DNA of 6,329 nt from contig JAQTSL010000221.1 of NCBI GenBank assembly GCA_028711355.1, positions 1 to 6,329 of the forward strand, given 5' to 3'. Position 1 is the first letter of the stretch. Each line of letters opens with the position of its first letter. A program made the position numbers and the translations under genes. Source of the DNA: Rhodoferax sp. GTDB taxonomy: Bacteria; Pseudomonadota; Gammaproteobacteria; Burkholderiales; Burkholderiaceae_C. The notes under the pieces were generated by a model that worked only from the letters and a program-made list of their open reading frames with translations, ran no database searches and had not been told where the DNA came from. Positions 5,946 through 6,329 of this stretch are shown here, piece by piece.

Positions 5946-6239
5946 TGCTTTTACCGCCAACGCGGCTTCCCCGACGTACCACAAATAGCCATATCGCATT
6001 CCTGGCCATCCAAATCCAGTATCCACGGAGACTGAGGGCTGGAAGCTTTCATCGAGCCAAGCTTTGGGCACGATGGAAACACCATTCCAGTTGCCACCAG
6101 CCAAGATCAACTCTCCAATGCGGGCTATCCCACGAGGGGTTAGCCTCAGGCCTGAAGCCGCTGATGCTTCTCCATCCTTGCCTTTAGCCCATTCCACAGA
6201 ATGGACTCCAAGAGGTTCAAAAAATCGAAGACCTGCGCG
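5946..6239 (-). pseudogene. Internal remnant of a beta-lactamase-family serine hydrolase
   Basis: On the minus strand, from about 6239 down, the frame reads FFEPLGVHSVEWAKG, then ASGLRLTPRGIARIGELIL, GGNWNGVSIVPKAWLDES and RYGYLWYVG. This order is typical of the class C beta-lactamase/penicillin-binding-protein-like hydrolases (esterases, peptidases and beta-lactamase relatives). In this family the catalytic SxxK and YxN motifs lie N-terminal to the first of these stretches, and the terminal H/KxG motif lies C-terminal to the last. None of them is present, so the piece is catalytically dead. Upstream, an in-frame TGA at 6240-6242 and loss of similarity mark the 5' break. Downstream, the frame runs straight into repeat copy 2 and on to a stop at 5847, giving a chimeric tail. 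The GTG at 6195-6197 is only a nominal start inside the homologous region. The family call is confident; the specific enzyme is not. Confidence 0.75.
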
Positions 6240-6328
6240 TCATACCGTGGGGCTTTAGCTGGGGTCAGTGCCGGTTGACGCTGCCCAGCTGGTTTGGGTT
6301 TGGCTCGGCCATTGACCAATTCCTCAAT
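6240..6328 (-). other. Unrecognised open frame entering from the window edge
   Basis: Minus-strand codons from 6328 stay open and read IEELVNGRAKPKPAGQ, then APRYDAQVFDFL before running, out of phase, into the serine hydrolase remnant. The Lys/Pro/Ala/Gln-rich composition resembles an interdomain linker or protein terminus. The frame has no start in the window and I do not recognise the family. It may be one more gene fragment fused at a junction near 6230-6242, or a chance open frame. Confidence 0.25.
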
Positions 6329-6329
6329 C

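Noticed and set aside
1..6329. CRISPR arrays, tRNA or rRNA genes, complete insertion sequences
   Set aside because: No regularly spaced short repeats, no cloverleaf-like segments, and no transposase or terminal inverted repeats were seen in the window.

Overview
The window is high-GC, proteobacterial-looking DNA. Codon usage and the remnant gene families (a PutA proline-catabolism C-terminus, a PMT/ArnT-like glycosyltransferase, an FG-GAP protein) suggest a betaproteobacterium of the Burkholderiales/Comamonadaceae type. The taxon is inference; there is no rRNA or other marker gene here.

The centre (1254-5558, + strand) is one intact, tightly packed operon of four genes: a membrane-anchored periplasmic adaptor (HlyD/MacA-like), a LolD/MacB-type ABC ATPase overlapping it by 4 nt, and two separate FtsX/MacB-type permeases, the first overlapping the ATPase by 19 nt and the second following after 26 nt. 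Together they predict a tripartite 'mechanotransmission' ABC exporter. In it the ATPase drives a permease pair, probably a heterodimer, and the adaptor links the pair to an outer-membrane channel encoded elsewhere. The substrate cannot be read from the sequence. A convincing rho-independent terminator (5609-5638) closes the operon. Upstream lies a roughly 385-nt, AT-richer intergenic region with two inverted repeats that overlap promoter-like elements.

On both sides the operon is surrounded by gene debris. On the left are the C-terminal piece of putA (- strand), an unassigned stretch, and the N-terminal piece of a PMT/ArnT-like glycosyltransferase (- strand). On the right are a promoterless single-repeat piece of an FG-GAP protein (+ strand), an internal piece of a beta-lactamase-family serine hydrolase (- strand), and an unrecognised open frame running off the window.

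The most unusual signal is a 42-nt direct repeat (40/42 identical) at 570-611 and 5904-5945. Each copy directly abuts the broken 3' side of a minus-strand gene remnant (the glycosyltransferase and the serine hydrolase), in the same orientation. The two copies bracket about 5.3 kb holding the exporter operon. No integrase, transposase or recognisable insertion sequence is visible, so the pair may be recombination junctions, ends of an undescribed element, or a dispersed genomic repeat.
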